Positions 7,523 to 7,542 of a stretch of 7,542 bases of DNA are shown here, in pieces. The notes below the pieces were generated by a model. It saw nothing but the letters and a program-made list of their open reading frames with translations, made no database searches and was not told the DNA's origin. How positions within the stretch are numbered: the stretch's first letter is position 1; each line of letters starts with the position of its first letter. The stretch is taken from positions 1-7,542 of the forward strand of contig JANYAB010000331.1 of assembly GCA_025355225.1 (NCBI GenBank), in the 5' to 3' direction. This stretch comes from Bacteroidota bacterium. GTDB taxonomy: Bacteria; Bacteroidota; Bacteroidia; Sphingobacteriales; Sphingobacteriaceae. Both the position numbers and the translations under genes were made by a program.

Positions 7523-7542
7523 TCACGTTCACCATCACACTG

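Noticed and set aside
1..7542. CRISPR array, tRNA/rRNA, insertion sequence, phage or toxin-antitoxin system
   Set aside because: There are no regularly spaced repeats, RNA-gene signatures, transposase motifs or small paired genes; the window is a dense metabolic operon.

Overview
The window looks like part of a carbohydrate- or glycoside-degrading operon from a Bacteroidota bacterium, most likely a Sphingobacteriaceae-type organism (Mucilaginibacter/Pedobacter-like). This placement is an inference. It rests on the gene families (a GH2 with DUF4982-type C-terminal domains, a GH106 rhamnosidase and a beta-glucuronidase-type GH2), the A/T-rich starts mostly without Shine-Dalgarno sequences, signal peptides ending in A-Q, and moderate GC content. 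No taxonomic marker gene is present.

Layout: four genes lie on the + strand with almost no space between them. (1) Positions 2-1765 hold the C-terminal part of a GH2 beta-galactosidase-like enzyme, cut by the window edge. (2) Positions 1776-4661 hold a secreted GH106 alpha-L-rhamnosidase-like enzyme. (3) Positions 4658-5467 hold a cytoplasmic classical short-chain dehydrogenase/reductase (SDR) whose ATG overlaps the rhamnosidase stop (ATGA). (4) Positions 5481-7367 hold a secreted GH2 of the beta-glucuronidase type that keeps both catalytic Glu residues and the N-x-K motif that reads a uronic-acid carboxylate. Gaps of 10, -4 and 13 bp imply one transcript. Its promoter and first gene(s) lie upstream of the window. 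No SusC/SusD pair, regulator or transporter is visible here. The last ~175 bp hold no clear gene. They contain an imperfect inverted repeat and a short minus-strand open stretch with no recognisable identity.

How the genes may work together (inference): three exo-acting glycosidases with predicted specificities for alpha-L-Rha, beta-Gal and beta-GlcA would dismantle a small branched glycan carrying all three sugars. Two substrates fit well. One is the side-chain cap of plant arabinogalactan proteins (Rha-GlcA-Gal). The other is the sugar chain of soyasaponin-type triterpenoid saponins (Rha-Gal-GlcA-aglycone), in which case the SDR could act on the released aglycone. The sequence alone cannot choose between them. 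The individual enzyme families are known; any novelty lies in the combination and the embedded SDR.
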